DNA of 48,682 nucleotides from Actinoplanes sp. NBRC 103695 (GTDB lineage: Bacteria > Actinomycetota > Actinomycetes > Mycobacteriales > Micromonosporaceae): assembly GCF_030269485.1 (NCBI RefSeq), contig NZ_BSTL01000046.1:1-48682 (forward strand), written 5' to 3'. Below, one piece after another: positions 40,809-48,682 of the stretch (position 1 is its first letter; every line of letters begins with the position of its first letter). A program made the translations under genes and the position numbers. A model generated the notes under the pieces. The model was not told the DNA's origin. It was given only the letters and a program-made list of their open reading frames with translations, and did no database searches.

Positions 40809-43793
40809 CTAACCGGGCTGCACCGACAGGCAGTCGATGTTGCCGCCGCTCGCGCCGGTGGCGGTGGCCCGGATCCGGACCGCGCCTGCCGGCAGGCTCG
40901 TCGTCAGGCTGGTGGTCGTCCAGGTGGCCCAGCCGCTGGTCGGCGGGAACGGCTGCGCCGCGGCGGCGGTCACCCCGTCGACCGTGATCGCCAGCGGGCG
41001 GGAGGCGTTGCCGCCGTTGGCGTACCGGAAGGTCAGGGTGTGGGTTCCGGCCACCGCCACATCGACCGTCCACTCGATGTAGTCGCCGGTCGCGGTGGTG
41101 TAGTCGGTGTAGCCGTAGCCGGTGTAGCCCCGATGCCGGCTCCCGATCACGACGCCGCTGAGGGTGGCCTCCTCGGCCCCGTAGACCGCCGGGCCCGTCA
41201 CCGCGGGGAACGGCTGTCCGCTCGGCTTGACGGTGGCGGCCACGGTGCCGCCGGTCCGCACGCCGATCGACGGGGTGACCACCGACAGGATCCTGCGGGT
41301 GGCGTCCCAGGACTGACCGCGACCGGCCAGGATCGCGGCGGTCTCGCTGGTGAAGGCGGGCAGCGGCGGCTGGTCGAGCACCTGCATGCCGATCGGGCCG
41401 GAGAGGCCGTGGTAGCGGACGACGTAGCGGCGTTCGGCCGGGGCGTCCCGATAGGTGCCCACCGGATGGTCGACCACCACCGTGCGGGTCGAGTCGGTGT
41501 ACGCCAGGTCGGTGACGCCGCGGGCCGCGGCCGTCCGGTGCTCCTCGCTGACACCGTCGTCCTCGTAGAGGCTGAAGGCGCCGTCCTTGCCGGTGTAGAC
41601 GTCCAGTTCCAGGTGGGTCTTGTCGACGAACGCGGTGCTCTGCGCGTACCGGTAGCGCGGCAGGATGGCGCCCGACCGCACGTACATGATGATCTCGCCG
41701 GGCCGGGTGACGTACGCCTTCTCGGCGCTGTCCGAGCCGACGTTCTTGGCGTCGGTCCAGAAGTCGTACCAGGTCTCGCCGGCGGGCAGCCAGACCCGCT
41801 GGGTCGCACCGTCGGTGCCCGTGGTCACCGGCATCACCAGGACCGACGGTCCCCACATGTACTGCTGGTCGTGCGCGTAGGCCATCGCGTTGTACTGGTG
41901 GTCGACGACCATCGCGCGGGCCATCGGCATGCCGGTCGCGTGCGCGGCGTGGGCGATCGTGTAGAGGTAGGGCAGCAGCGTGTACCGCAGCCGGCTGTAC
42001 CGCAGGAAGTCGTCGCTCTCGGCGGCGGGCTGGTCGGTGGGCCAGCGGGACGCCCGCTGCCCCAGGACCAGGGCGTCGCCGTAGCCGTGCGGGCGCCAGA
42101 TGGGGGAGAGGGCGCCCCAGGCCGCGACCCAGTTGCGGTACATGTCCGGCGGGATCGGGTTGCCGTTGTGGCCGCCGCCGTCGACGTTCGCGTACGGGAA
42201 GCCGCCGAGCCCGGCGTTCAGCATCCCGCGGATCTGCTGCTGCATCTCGCCGTACGTGGACTGGGTGTCCCCGGTCCAGAGGTGGCCGTACCGCTGCTGC
42301 CCGGCGGTCGCGCCCCGGCTGAAGATCCACGGCCGCCGGCCGGGCCCGATGCGCGCGTCCCAGCCTTCCTGGCCGGTGGCCTTGAGCAGGTACAGGAAGT
42401 AGGCGTTGCGCAGTTCCGACCAGCGCTGCCCGTTGGCGGCCACGGCGTCGAACGGGATCGGCCCCAGCTCGTCCGGCTCGTCGAGCCACAGCGCGTCGCC
42501 CGGGAAGCCGAGCGCCGGGTTCAGCGCCTTGGTCCAGAACACGTCCCACACCCAGGCCCGGGTCGCCGGGTTGGACCAGTCCGGCACCGACTCGTTCTCC
42601 GACACGCGCGCGATGTCGGCCGGCTGGAAGCTGTAGCCGGGCGGCGGGCCGGGTCTCCAGCCGGCCATCAGGCTGGAGTTGTTCCGGTTGTAGTCGAGCG
42701 AGGTGATGATGCCGTTCTCGTCGGCCCACCGCTTGAACCCGGCCGGATCGGGCCACCGCTGCGCGTCGAACTCGAACCAGGAGCCGTTCCAGCCGCCGCT
42801 GCCCGCCCGCCAGCGGTTGTCGTGCACCTGCAGATCGAGTGGGAAGCCCTTGTCGCGCAGCTCGGTGATCTTGTCGACCCACCAGTTCTGGTCGCTGACC
42901 GTGGGGAAGTTCTTGTCCGACATCTGCAGCCCGAAGATCGCCAGGCCGGGGAAGCGGGGCCGGCCGGTGAGCTGCGTGTAGCGGTCGAGCAGCTTCGCGA
43001 ACTGGGGGCCCTTGATGACGAAGTAGTCCATCTGCGGGCGTACGCCGGCGGTGTTGTGATCGTCCGACCAGAACTCGTAAACGCCGCCGTTGCCGAAGTT
43101 GAAGCTGGTGTCGAAGGTCGAGTTGACGAAGATCGCGTAGCCGCGCGAGGACAGGTAGAGCTGCACGATGGCCGGCGACTGCTCGCTGCGGTTGGCGGCC
43201 ACGCCGTAGTTGTGCGCGACGATGTCCCCGGTCCGGTCGACCCGCGGCGCCCGGCCCATGAAACCGTGGCCGGCCTTGACGAACCGCTCGCTGCTCGGCG
43301 GCGGCACGAAGGTCTGCCGGACGATGCTGTTGTTCTCGCCGTCCCAGCTCATGCTGTGCGTCGCGTCCTCACCGGCCAGCAGCGTGCCGTCACCCTTGCG
43401 GTAGAAGGAGATCCGCAGCGGGTTCTTGCGCAGCACCACCCTGATCCCGGCGTCGGGCGCGGTCGAGATCGTCAGAGCATCAGAGCTTTCCTGTACGGAG
43501 AGCGAGCCGCCCATCCCGGCATGGGCGGCCGGGTCGACCATCTCGTAGCGGTCGTCCGCGAAGAACGTCTCGCCGGCCCGGGCGTAGCGCACCCGGACGA
43601 TGCACCCGCCGTACGCGGTGATCCTGATCCGTTGCCCACCGGTGCTCGTCACTGTCACGTCGCGGCCGTCCGACGTATGACTCGCATAGTCCGTGAGAGT
43701 CTCCGCCGCCTGCAACGGCGTCGAGGGTGTCCCGGCAACCGCGCCGCCCACCGCGAATCCGGCCGTCCTGAGAAAGTCACGTCGCGAAGTCAT
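40809..43793 (-). CDS. Tat-exported GH31 glycosidase with CBM35-type module
   Basis: The 994-aa protein begins MTSRRDFLRTAGFAVGGAVA, a twin-arginine signal (R4-R5). It has a GH31 N-domain, then the barrel with DNRWRAGSGGWNGSWFEFDA, the nucleophile region ALWLDEPDELGP, and GLGGFPYANVDGGGHNG near the acid/base residue. Beta domains follow, and a C-terminal CBM35/6-type module (YIEWTVDVAVAGTHTLTFRY, GGNIDCLSVQPG) ends the protein. It cleaves alpha-glycosidic bonds of a polysaccharide or oligosaccharide; alpha-glucosidase, xylosidase or galactosidase cannot be told apart. No ribosome site precedes ATG 43793. Confidence 0.87.
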   Translation of the reverse strand: MTSRRDFLRTAGFAVGGAVAGTPSTPLQAAETLTDYASHTSDGRDVTVTSTGGQRIRITAYGGCIVRVRYARAGETFFADDRYEMVDPAAHAGMGGSLSVQESSDALTISTAPDAGIRVVLRKNPLRISFYRKGDGTLLAGEDATHSMSWDGENNSIVRQTFVPPPSSERFVKAGHGFMGRAPRVDRTGDIVAHNYGVAANRSEQSPAIVQLYLSSRGYAIFVNSTFDTSFNFGNGGVYEFWSDDHNTAGVRPQMDYFVIKGPQFAKLLDRYTQLTGRPRFPGLAIFGLQMSDKNFPTVSDQNWWVDKITELRDKGFPLDLQVHDNRWRAGSGGWNGSWFEFDAQRWPDPAGFKRWADENGIITSLDYNRNNSSLMAGWRPGPPPGYSFQPADIARVSENESVPDWSNPATRAWVWDVFWTKALNPALGFPGDALWLDEPDELGPIPFDAVAANGQRWSELRNAYFLYLLKATGQEGWDARIGPGRRPWIFSRGATAGQQRYGHLWTGDTQSTYGEMQQQIRGMLNAGLGGFPYANVDGGGHNGNPIPPDMYRNWVAAWGALSPIWRPHGYGDALVLGQRASRWPTDQPAAESDDFLRYSRLRYTLLPYLYTIAHAAHATGMPMARAMVVDHQYNAMAYAHDQQYMWGPSVLVMPVTTGTDGATQRVWLPAGETWYDFWTDAKNVGSDSAEKAYVTRPGEIIMYVRSGAILPRYRYAQSTAFVDKTHLELDVYTGKDGAFSLYEDDGVSEEHRTAAARGVTDLAYTDSTRTVVVDHPVGTYRDAPAERRYVVRYHGLSGPIGMQVLDQPPLPAFTSETAAILAGRGQSWDATRRILSVVTPSIGVRTGGTVAATVKPSGQPFPAVTGPAVYGAEEATLSGVVIGSRHRGYTGYGYTDYTTATGDYIEWTVDVAVAGTHTLTFRYANGGNASRPLAITVDGVTAAAAQPFPPTSGWATWTTTSLTTSLPAGAVRIRATATGASGGNIDCLSVQPG

Positions 43794-43829
43794 ATTCGTA
43801 ACATAGACGAAATTGAATGAAACATTCAA
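43793..43829 (-). promoter_or_regulatory. Leaderless promoter and operator of the GH31 gene
   Basis: On the minus strand a -35-like TTGAAT (43829-43824), an 18-base spacer and a -10-like TATGTT (43805-43800) are followed by six bases and then the ATG at 43793. The predicted start of transcription is the A of the ATG. TTGAATG-TTT-CATTCAA (43813-43829) is a perfect 7-bp inverted repeat covering the -35, a likely repressor site. Confidence 0.6.
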
Positions 43830-44011
43830 CGTTGTAAACCAACGACCCCCGCGGCTCGTGGCGGCACACCGCCGCGCGGATCAGGGCCGCCAGAACAGCG
43901 ACACCACGCGATCATCCGGGACTGTTGCACCGCGAAGTCGCTATTCCGGCTCCGCGCCGGTTCCGGCCTCCGGACTGCTCGGACGATGCCGGCGCTGGCC
44001 AGACTCTCCTC

Positions 44012-45328
44012 ATGAGAAGTCTCCGGGCCGTTGCAGCCGTTGCAGCCGTGGCGGTGGTCGCGGTGTCCGTCCTGTCCGCCACCCCCGCCACGGCGGAGCC
44101 CGCCGGGGCGACCACAGTCCGGGCCAGCGTCGCCGGCGGGGGAGGTCAGGGCGATCGGCCCAGCATGCACCCGGAGGTCAGCGCGGACGGCCGGTACGTG
44201 GTCTTCTTCTCCACCGCGACGAACCTGGTGCCCGGTGACACCAATGACTACTTCGACGTCTTCATCCGGGACCGCACGGCGGGCACCACCCGGCGGGTGA
44301 ACGTCTCCAGCACCGGCGCGCAGGCGGACGGTCCCACGCACAGCCAGGCGCGGATCAGCGCCGACGGGCGGTACGTGGTGTTCACCTCGTACGGCGCCAA
44401 CCTGGTGCCCGGCGACACCAACGACGACTCCGACGTCTTCGTCCGCGACCTGGCGACCGGCTCGACCAGCCGGGTCAGCGTGGCCAGCTCCGGTAGGCAG
44501 GCGGACGGCTTCAGCGCCTTCTTCCTGGCTATCAGCGCCGACGGGCGGTATGTGCTGTTCGACTCGGAGGCCACCAACCTGGTGCCGGGCGACACCAACG
44601 GCGTCCGGGACATCTTCCAGCACGACCGCCGCACCGGCCGGACCACCCGGGTGAGTGTCGGCAACGACGGCGAGCAGGCCGACCACTTCAGCGAGGCGCC
44701 CGGGTTCAGTGCCGACGGGCGGTACCTCACCTTCGCGTCGTACGCGGGGAACCTGGTGCCCGGAGACACCAACGGCTTCTCCGACGTGTTCGTGCGGGAC
44801 CGGCGGACCGGGCGGATCACCCTGGTCAGCCGCACCCCGGCCGGCGTGCCGAGCCAGTACAGCAGCTTCAACCCGACGCTGAGCGCCGACGGCCGCTTCG
44901 TCTCCTTCCAGTCCGAGTCGGAGGACGTCGTGGCCGGCGACACCAACGGCTTCCCCGACGCCTTCGTGCACGACCGCCGCACCGGGCGGACCGAGCTGGC
45001 CAGCGTGTCCAGCGACGGCCGACAGACGGACGACTTCTGCAACCTCGCCTCGATCAGCGCCGACGGGCGCTACGTGGTCTTCTACTCCGGGGCGACCACC
45101 CTGGTGCGTGGTGACACCAACGCGACCGACGACGTGTTCGTCCGCGACCTGGTGCGCCGGACCACCATCCGGGTCAGCGTCGCCACCTCCGGGCGCCAGG
45201 CGAACGGCTGGAGCGGCCAGCCGTCGACCAGCTCTGACGGCCGGGTGATCGCCTTCGCCTCGGAAGCCACCAACCTGGTGCCGGGCGACACCAACGCCGA
45301 CCCGGACGTCTTCCTGCGCCTTCGCTGA
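44012..45328 (+). CDS. Secreted seven-bladed PD40/TolB-type beta-propeller
   Basis: The 438-aa precursor has a signal peptide (MRSLRAVAAVAAVAVVAVSV, ATPATA). The mature chain is seven repeats of about 55 residues, each with SADGRYVVF-S, a NLVPGDTN turn and DVFVRDR-TG-T-RVSV. Seven such units predict a closed beta-propeller. Four of the units keep NLVPGDTN exactly. This is a binding scaffold rather than an enzyme. Start ATG 44012 was chosen for the signal peptide. It is divergent from the GH31 gene. Confidence 0.85.
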   Translation: MRSLRAVAAVAAVAVVAVSVLSATPATAEPAGATTVRASVAGGGGQGDRPSMHPEVSADGRYVVFFSTATNLVPGDTNDYFDVFIRDRTAGTTRRVNVSSTGAQADGPTHSQARISADGRYVVFTSYGANLVPGDTNDDSDVFVRDLATGSTSRVSVASSGRQADGFSAFFLAISADGRYVLFDSEATNLVPGDTNGVRDIFQHDRRTGRTTRVSVGNDGEQADHFSEAPGFSADGRYLTFASYAGNLVPGDTNGFSDVFVRDRRTGRITLVSRTPAGVPSQYSSFNPTLSADGRFVSFQSESEDVVAGDTNGFPDAFVHDRRTGRTELASVSSDGRQTDDFCNLASISADGRYVVFYSGATTLVRGDTNATDDVFVRDLVRRTTIRVSVATSGRQANGWSGQPSTSSDGRVIAFASEATNLVPGDTNADPDVFLRLR

Positions 45329-45742
45329 CCCGCACCTCGCCGGTTCCGTCACGCGACGAACGAGCGCGGCCAGATGCGACGAACACATTCTTGGCAGTCC
45401 TCTGAATGGGGGCGCTCGCGTCCGCTGCCGCTCAAATGGCTGCTCGTTGCAGCGCCTTCTTTGACTGCGCTCGGTATAGCCGGCCCGGTGGTGGCCTTGG
45501 CGACCGGTCGATGAACTCCAGCGCCGATCGGCAAGAACACGAAAGACCATCGGCGGCGCCTCAAGCGCCTGACCGGGCCGCTGATCTCTGCGGCTCGATC
45601 CGGAAAGTTCTCGAGCTGGAAAGATCAGAAATGGAGACGGCCGACCGCTCCCCGGGAGATCACGCGGAAACCGCGGATCTGCAACCGGGGGCGATCGGCC
45701 GCCGCCGTGCCCCGCTCCCGAACCGGGAGCCAGGCAGCATCA
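45329..45742. other. Intergenic stretch without a supported gene
   Basis: About 400 bases downstream of both the propeller and cspA genes (convergent). No gene, repeat or terminator could be supported. Confidence 0.35.
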
Positions 45743-45946
45743 TCAGAGCGGGCGAATGTTCTCCGCCTGCGGGCCCTTGGCGCCCTGGGCCACGTCGAAC
45801 TCGACCCGCTGGTTCTCCTCGAGGTTCCGGAAGCCGGAAGACGCGATCGCCGAGAAGTGCGCGAACACGTCAGCGCCGCCGCCGTCCGGCGAGATGAAGC
45901 CGAAGCCCTTGTCCGAGTTGAACCACTTGACGGTGCCAGTAGTCAT
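45743..45946 (-). CDS. cspA: Cold-shock protein
   Basis: The 67-aa OB-fold protein is a typical actinobacterial CspA: GTVKWFNSDKGFGFISPDGG holds RNP1 (KGFGFI) and DVFAHFSAI holds RNP2 (VFAHF). It binds single-stranded RNA and DNA and melts RNA structures. GGAAGAGAG lies nine bases before ATG 45946. The leader upstream holds several hairpins and an intrinsic terminator, described separately. Confidence 0.97.
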   Translation of the reverse strand: MTTGTVKWFNSDKGFGFISPDGGGADVFAHFSAIASSGFRNLEENQRVEFDVAQGAKGPQAENIRPL

Positions 45947-46043
45947 ACTTTTTTCTCTCTTCCGAAATGTGAATCACCGCACTGTGCGGTGACTCGTGTC
46001 ACTGCGTTGATCTCCTCGGGAGAACCAGTCCCAGAAAGCAAAA
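45947..46043 (-). promoter_or_regulatory. Structured cspA leader
   Basis: On the minus strand GTGAC-ACGA-GTCAC is followed by TCACCGCA-CAG-TGCGGTGA (45974-45992), a perfect 8-bp hairpin, before the ribosome site. A CTCCCGAGGAGATC block precedes them. Structured leaders are typical for temperature control of cold-shock genes. Confidence 0.55.
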
Positions 46044-46078
46044 ACGCCTGACAGGGCTTCAATAACCCCATCAGGCGT
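46044..46078 (-). terminator. Intrinsic terminator upstream of cspA
   Basis: On the minus strand ACGCCTGA pairs with TCAGGCGT (8 bp), extended by a wobble-closed GGG/CCC, and the stem is followed at once by TTTTTGCTTTCT. This is a complete Rho-independent terminator. It points toward cspA, 98 bases before its start codon, although no annotated gene precedes it on that strand. Confidence 0.8.
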
Positions 46079-46412
46079 AAGCACGTCAAGGAAATCAAAA
46101 CTGCAACGGAGCCAAGGTACCACGACAGAGGGGTAGAGAACCGGCACCACCGGCGCGTCGTCCCGGCTGGAACCGTTCGCACACACCGGATTCGGCGCCG
46201 GCGTCCGGACCTGGCCTGCTGAAGGCCATGGCGGGCGGTCGCGGCGGACCACCGGATGAGCCCGGAACGGGCGCGGTGAGCTTGACCACCCTCCCGGCCG
46301 GGCCGAGAGGGCGTGCAGGTGCTGCGCCCGTACGCGAAGAGGTTTGATTTTGGTGTGTTTCACGTGGGCGGGCACAATGGGTGGGTTGGGCTGGATGGCG
46401 TGGGGAGATCGC
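46079..46412. other. Intergenic region between cspA leader and cmk
   Basis: About 330 bases without a supported gene. It must hold the divergent promoters of cspA and of the cmk-der operon. A TTGACG motif on the minus strand at about 46083-46088 could be a -35 for the short transcript that ends at the terminator. Confidence 0.4.
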
Positions 46413-47093
46413 GTGGGTGAGGTAGTGCGGCCGGAGCGGTGTGTCGTGGCCGTGGACGGGCCCTCGGGGTCCGGCAAATCCACTGTTTCCCGGCGTCTCG
46501 CCATGGATTTGGACGGGGTCTACCTGGACACGGGGGCCATGTACCGGGCTGTCACCTGGGCAGTTCTGGAGGCCGGCGGTGATCTGAGCGACCCGGACTT
46601 CATCGCGAAGGTGGCGTTGGAGGCGGAACTCACGGTCGGGACCGACCCGCGGGCGCCACACTTCCGGGCGAACGGCGTTGATGTCGACGCGGCCATCCGC
46701 GGGCCCGAGGTCACCGGGGCGGTTTCGGCGGTCGCGGCCGTGCCCGCCGTGCGCCGTCACCTGGTCGGGCAGCAGCAGGCGATCATCGCGCGGCACCCGC
46801 GCATCGTGGTCGAGGGGCGGGACATCGCGTCCGTGGTCGCGCCCGACGCCGAGCTCAAGGTCTACCTGACCGCGTCACCCGAGGCCCGCGCGCAGCGGCG
46901 CAGCAAAGAGGACGCGGCAGACGTGACGGCCACCCAGGCTGACCTGGAGCGGCGCGACAAGCTCGATTCTTCGCGTACGGCCGACCCGCTGCGCCAGGCC
47001 GGCGATGCCATCGAGGTGGACACCACCGGGATGAGCATCGACGAGGTCGTGGTGCGGCTCCGAGAACTACTCAGCAGCAAGGTGCAAGCGTGA
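46413..47093 (+). CDS. cmk: Cytidylate kinase
   Basis: The 226-aa P-loop kinase has VVAVDGPSGSGKSTVSRRLA (Walker A GPSGSGKST), YLDTGAMYRAVTW for CMP binding and EGRDIASVVAPDAELKVYLT. It phosphorylates CMP and dCMP. GTG 46413 has GGGGAG at a proper distance; ATG 46395 is an alternative. The stop overlaps the der GTG start, a conserved cmk-der coupling in actinobacteria. Confidence 0.95.
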   Translation: MGEVVRPERCVVAVDGPSGSGKSTVSRRLAMDLDGVYLDTGAMYRAVTWAVLEAGGDLSDPDFIAKVALEAELTVGTDPRAPHFRANGVDVDAAIRGPEVTGAVSAVAAVPAVRRHLVGQQQAIIARHPRIVVEGRDIASVVAPDAELKVYLTASPEARAQRRSKEDAADVTATQADLERRDKLDSSRTADPLRQAGDAIEVDTTGMSIDEVVVRLRELLSSKVQA

Positions 47094-48475
47094 CCGACCT
47101 CTTCGAGATCGACGAGCCGCCGACCGCGCCGTCCGTCGCCGCCCCCGTGGTGGCCGTGGTGGGCCGCCCCAACGTGGGCAAGTCCACCCTGGTCAACCGC
47201 ATCATCGGCCGCCGCCAGGCCGTCGTCGAGGACACCCCGGGCGTGACCCGCGACCGTGTCCCCTACGACGCCAACTGGAACGGGCGCCGTTTCACCGTCG
47301 TCGACACCGGCGGCTGGGAACCGGACGCGCGCGACCGCGCGCTGGCCATCGCCAACCAGGCCGAGATGGCCATCCAGACCGCCGACGTGGTGCTCTTCGT
47401 CGTCGACGCTACCGTCGGCGCCACCGACGATGATGAAGCCGCCGTGAAGATGCTGCGGCGAAGTCACAAACCGGTGATCCTGGTCGGCAACAAGACCGAC
47501 AACCAGAACCTGGAACTCGAGGCCACCAGCCTGTGGTCACTGGGCCTGGGGGAGCCGTACCCCGTCTCGGCCCTGCACGGCCGCGGCTCCGGCGACCTGC
47601 TCGACGCCATCATGGCGGCCCTGCCCGACGCCCCCCTGATCATCGAGTCCGGCCCGCGCGGCCCCCGCCGGGTCGCCCTGGTCGGCCGCCCCAACGTGGG
47701 CAAGTCCAGCCTGCTCAACCGCCTCGCCCACGAGGAACGCGCCGTCGTCGACTCGGTGGCCGGCACCACCGTCGACCCGGTCGACAGCCTGGTCGAGATG
47801 GACGGCGACGTGTGGCAGTTCGTCGACACCGCGGGCCTGCGCAAAAGAGTCAACCAAGCTTCGGGTACGGAGTACTACGCCTCCCTCCGCACAGCCGGCG
47901 CGGTCGAGGCCGCCGAGGTGGCCGTGGTGCTCCTGGACGCAGCCGAGCCCATCTCCGAGCAGGACCAGCGCGTCCTCTCCTCGGTGGTCGAGGCCGGCCG
48001 CGCCCTGGTCATCGCGTTCAACAAGTGGGACCTGGTCGACGAGGACCGCAGGTTCTACCTCGACAAGGAGATCGACCGCGAACTCAAGCGCATCCCCTGG
48101 GCCGTCCGCGTCAACATCAGCGCAAAGACCGGCCGCGCCATGGACAAGCTGGCCCCCGCCATCCGCCGAGCCCTGGCATCGTGGGAGCAGCGCATCACCA
48201 CCAACGCCCTCAACACCTGGCTGACGTCGGTGACCCAGCAAACCCCCCACCCGGTACGCGGAGGCCGCGCACCCCGCGTCCTGTTCGCCACCCAGGCGGG
48301 CGTGTCCCCACCGAAGTTCATCCTGTTCACGACCGCACCGCTGGACGCCGGCTACATCCGCTTCGTGGAGCGCAAGCTGCGCGAGGAGTTCGGTTTCGAG
48401 GGCTCGCCGATCGAGGTGGCGGTCAAGCCCAGGAAGAAGCTTGGACCGGGGGGTCGCGGTAAGGCTCATGGGTAG
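47090..48475 (+). CDS. der: Ribosome-assembly GTPase Der (EngA)
   Basis: The 461-aa protein has two tandem GTPase domains, each with G1 (VVGRPNVGKST and LVGRPNVGKSS), G3 (DTGGW and DTAGL) and G4 (GNKTD and FNKWD), plus the C-terminal KH-like domain (VLFATQAGVSPPKFILFTT). It acts in maturation of the 50S ribosomal subunit. The GTG at 47090 overlaps the cmk stop. Confidence 0.98.
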   Translation: MTDLFEIDEPPTAPSVAAPVVAVVGRPNVGKSTLVNRIIGRRQAVVEDTPGVTRDRVPYDANWNGRRFTVVDTGGWEPDARDRALAIANQAEMAIQTADVVLFVVDATVGATDDDEAAVKMLRRSHKPVILVGNKTDNQNLELEATSLWSLGLGEPYPVSALHGRGSGDLLDAIMAALPDAPLIIESGPRGPRRVALVGRPNVGKSSLLNRLAHEERAVVDSVAGTTVDPVDSLVEMDGDVWQFVDTAGLRKRVNQASGTEYYASLRTAGAVEAAEVAVVLLDAAEPISEQDQRVLSSVVEAGRALVIAFNKWDLVDEDRRFYLDKEIDRELKRIPWAVRVNISAKTGRAMDKLAPAIRRALASWEQRITTNALNTWLTSVTQQTPHPVRGGRAPRVLFATQAGVSPPKFILFTTAPLDAGYIRFVERKLREEFGFEGSPIEVAVKPRKKLGPGGRGKAHG

Positions 48476-48498
48476 GGCTTTGGTAGGCTGAACGGGTT

Positions 48499-48521
48499 GC
48501 CGCGGCCCATTGGGCTGCGGC
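48499..48521 (+). terminator. Hairpin after der
   Basis: GCCGCGGCCCA and TGGGCTGCGGC form an 11-bp stem with one G-T wobble around a single base, 24 bases after the der stop and just before the tRNA. No T-run is present. Confidence 0.5.
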
Positions 48522-48523
48522 GG

Positions 48524-48597
<74 letters not shown>

Positions 48598-48604
48598 CAA
48601 TCTT

Positions 48605-48648
48605 GAAGGGCCGCTAGCCAGGGTATAAACCCTGGTCAGCGGCCCTTC
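48605..48648 (+). terminator. Strong hairpin after tRNA-Pro
   Basis: GAAGGGCCGCT (48605-48615) pairs with AGCGGCCCTTC (48638-48648), with an inner CCAGGG/CCCTGG stem. This is a long, two-part perfect hairpin directly after the tRNA; TCTG follows. Confidence 0.85.
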
Positions 48649-48682
48649 TGCCATTCTGCTAGATCCGGATTTTCCTACTAGG

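Overview
The window is high-GC DNA with GTG/TTG starts, stop/start overlaps inside operons, mycothiol-type and AdoK-type genes, and MmyB-type regulators. This points to a filamentous actinomycete; the gene styles suggest Micromonosporaceae (Actinoplanes-like), but the genus is an inference.

Layout. 1-4.3 kb is accessory debris: the tail of an IS transposase, a TPR fragment of a larger regulator, a NUDIX hydrolase, a frameshifted replication-relaxation remnant, an HNH protein, short direct repeats and a secreted ricin-type lectin. 4.4-12.9 kb is a hexarate catabolism locus. A minus-strand run (LysR regulator, kdgD, gudD, a galactarate/talarate dehydratase, then a truncated AAA+ ATPase) lies divergent from a tripartite tricarboxylate transporter, tctCBA. 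13.0-20.0 kb holds a tiny LuxR-type HTH gene followed by 38-bp tandem repeats, and two coupled secreted rhamnosidase-type glycosidases with LacI-type operator palindromes.

21.1-38.2 kb is the most interesting part: a compact biosynthetic cluster with no modular PKS or NRPS. It has a type II thioesterase, a KAS III, a lone ACP, a single-hotdog AfsA-like protein, a HAD phosphatase, a 4-OT tautomerase, a methyltransferase, a two-domain ferredoxin-like (DABB) protein and an unrecognised protein. It also has a reductase, an OafA-type acyltransferase, an MFS exporter, three MmyB-type regulators and a SAM-recycling cassette (metK-adoK-metF). The set recalls the methylenomycin/butenolide logic, in which a beta-ketoacyl-ACP made by KAS III is condensed with a phosphorylated C3 or C5 sugar unit by an AfsA-like enzyme. 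The tailoring set differs. Two near-identical 37-bp composite boxes (an inverted repeat plus GGAAGTGTCTCCC) sit in front of the ACP operon and the methyltransferase operon. Weaker relatives precede the thioesterase and KAS III genes. This looks like a cluster-specific regulon.

38.4-45.3 kb holds secreted or exported proteins: a small secreted protein, a HExxH metalloprotease, a Tat-exported GH31 glycosidase that appears to be read from a leaderless mRNA, and a seven-bladed PD40 beta-propeller. 45.7-48.6 kb is housekeeping: cspA (minus strand, with an intrinsic terminator in its leader), cmk-der, and tRNA-Pro(GGG) followed by a strong terminator.
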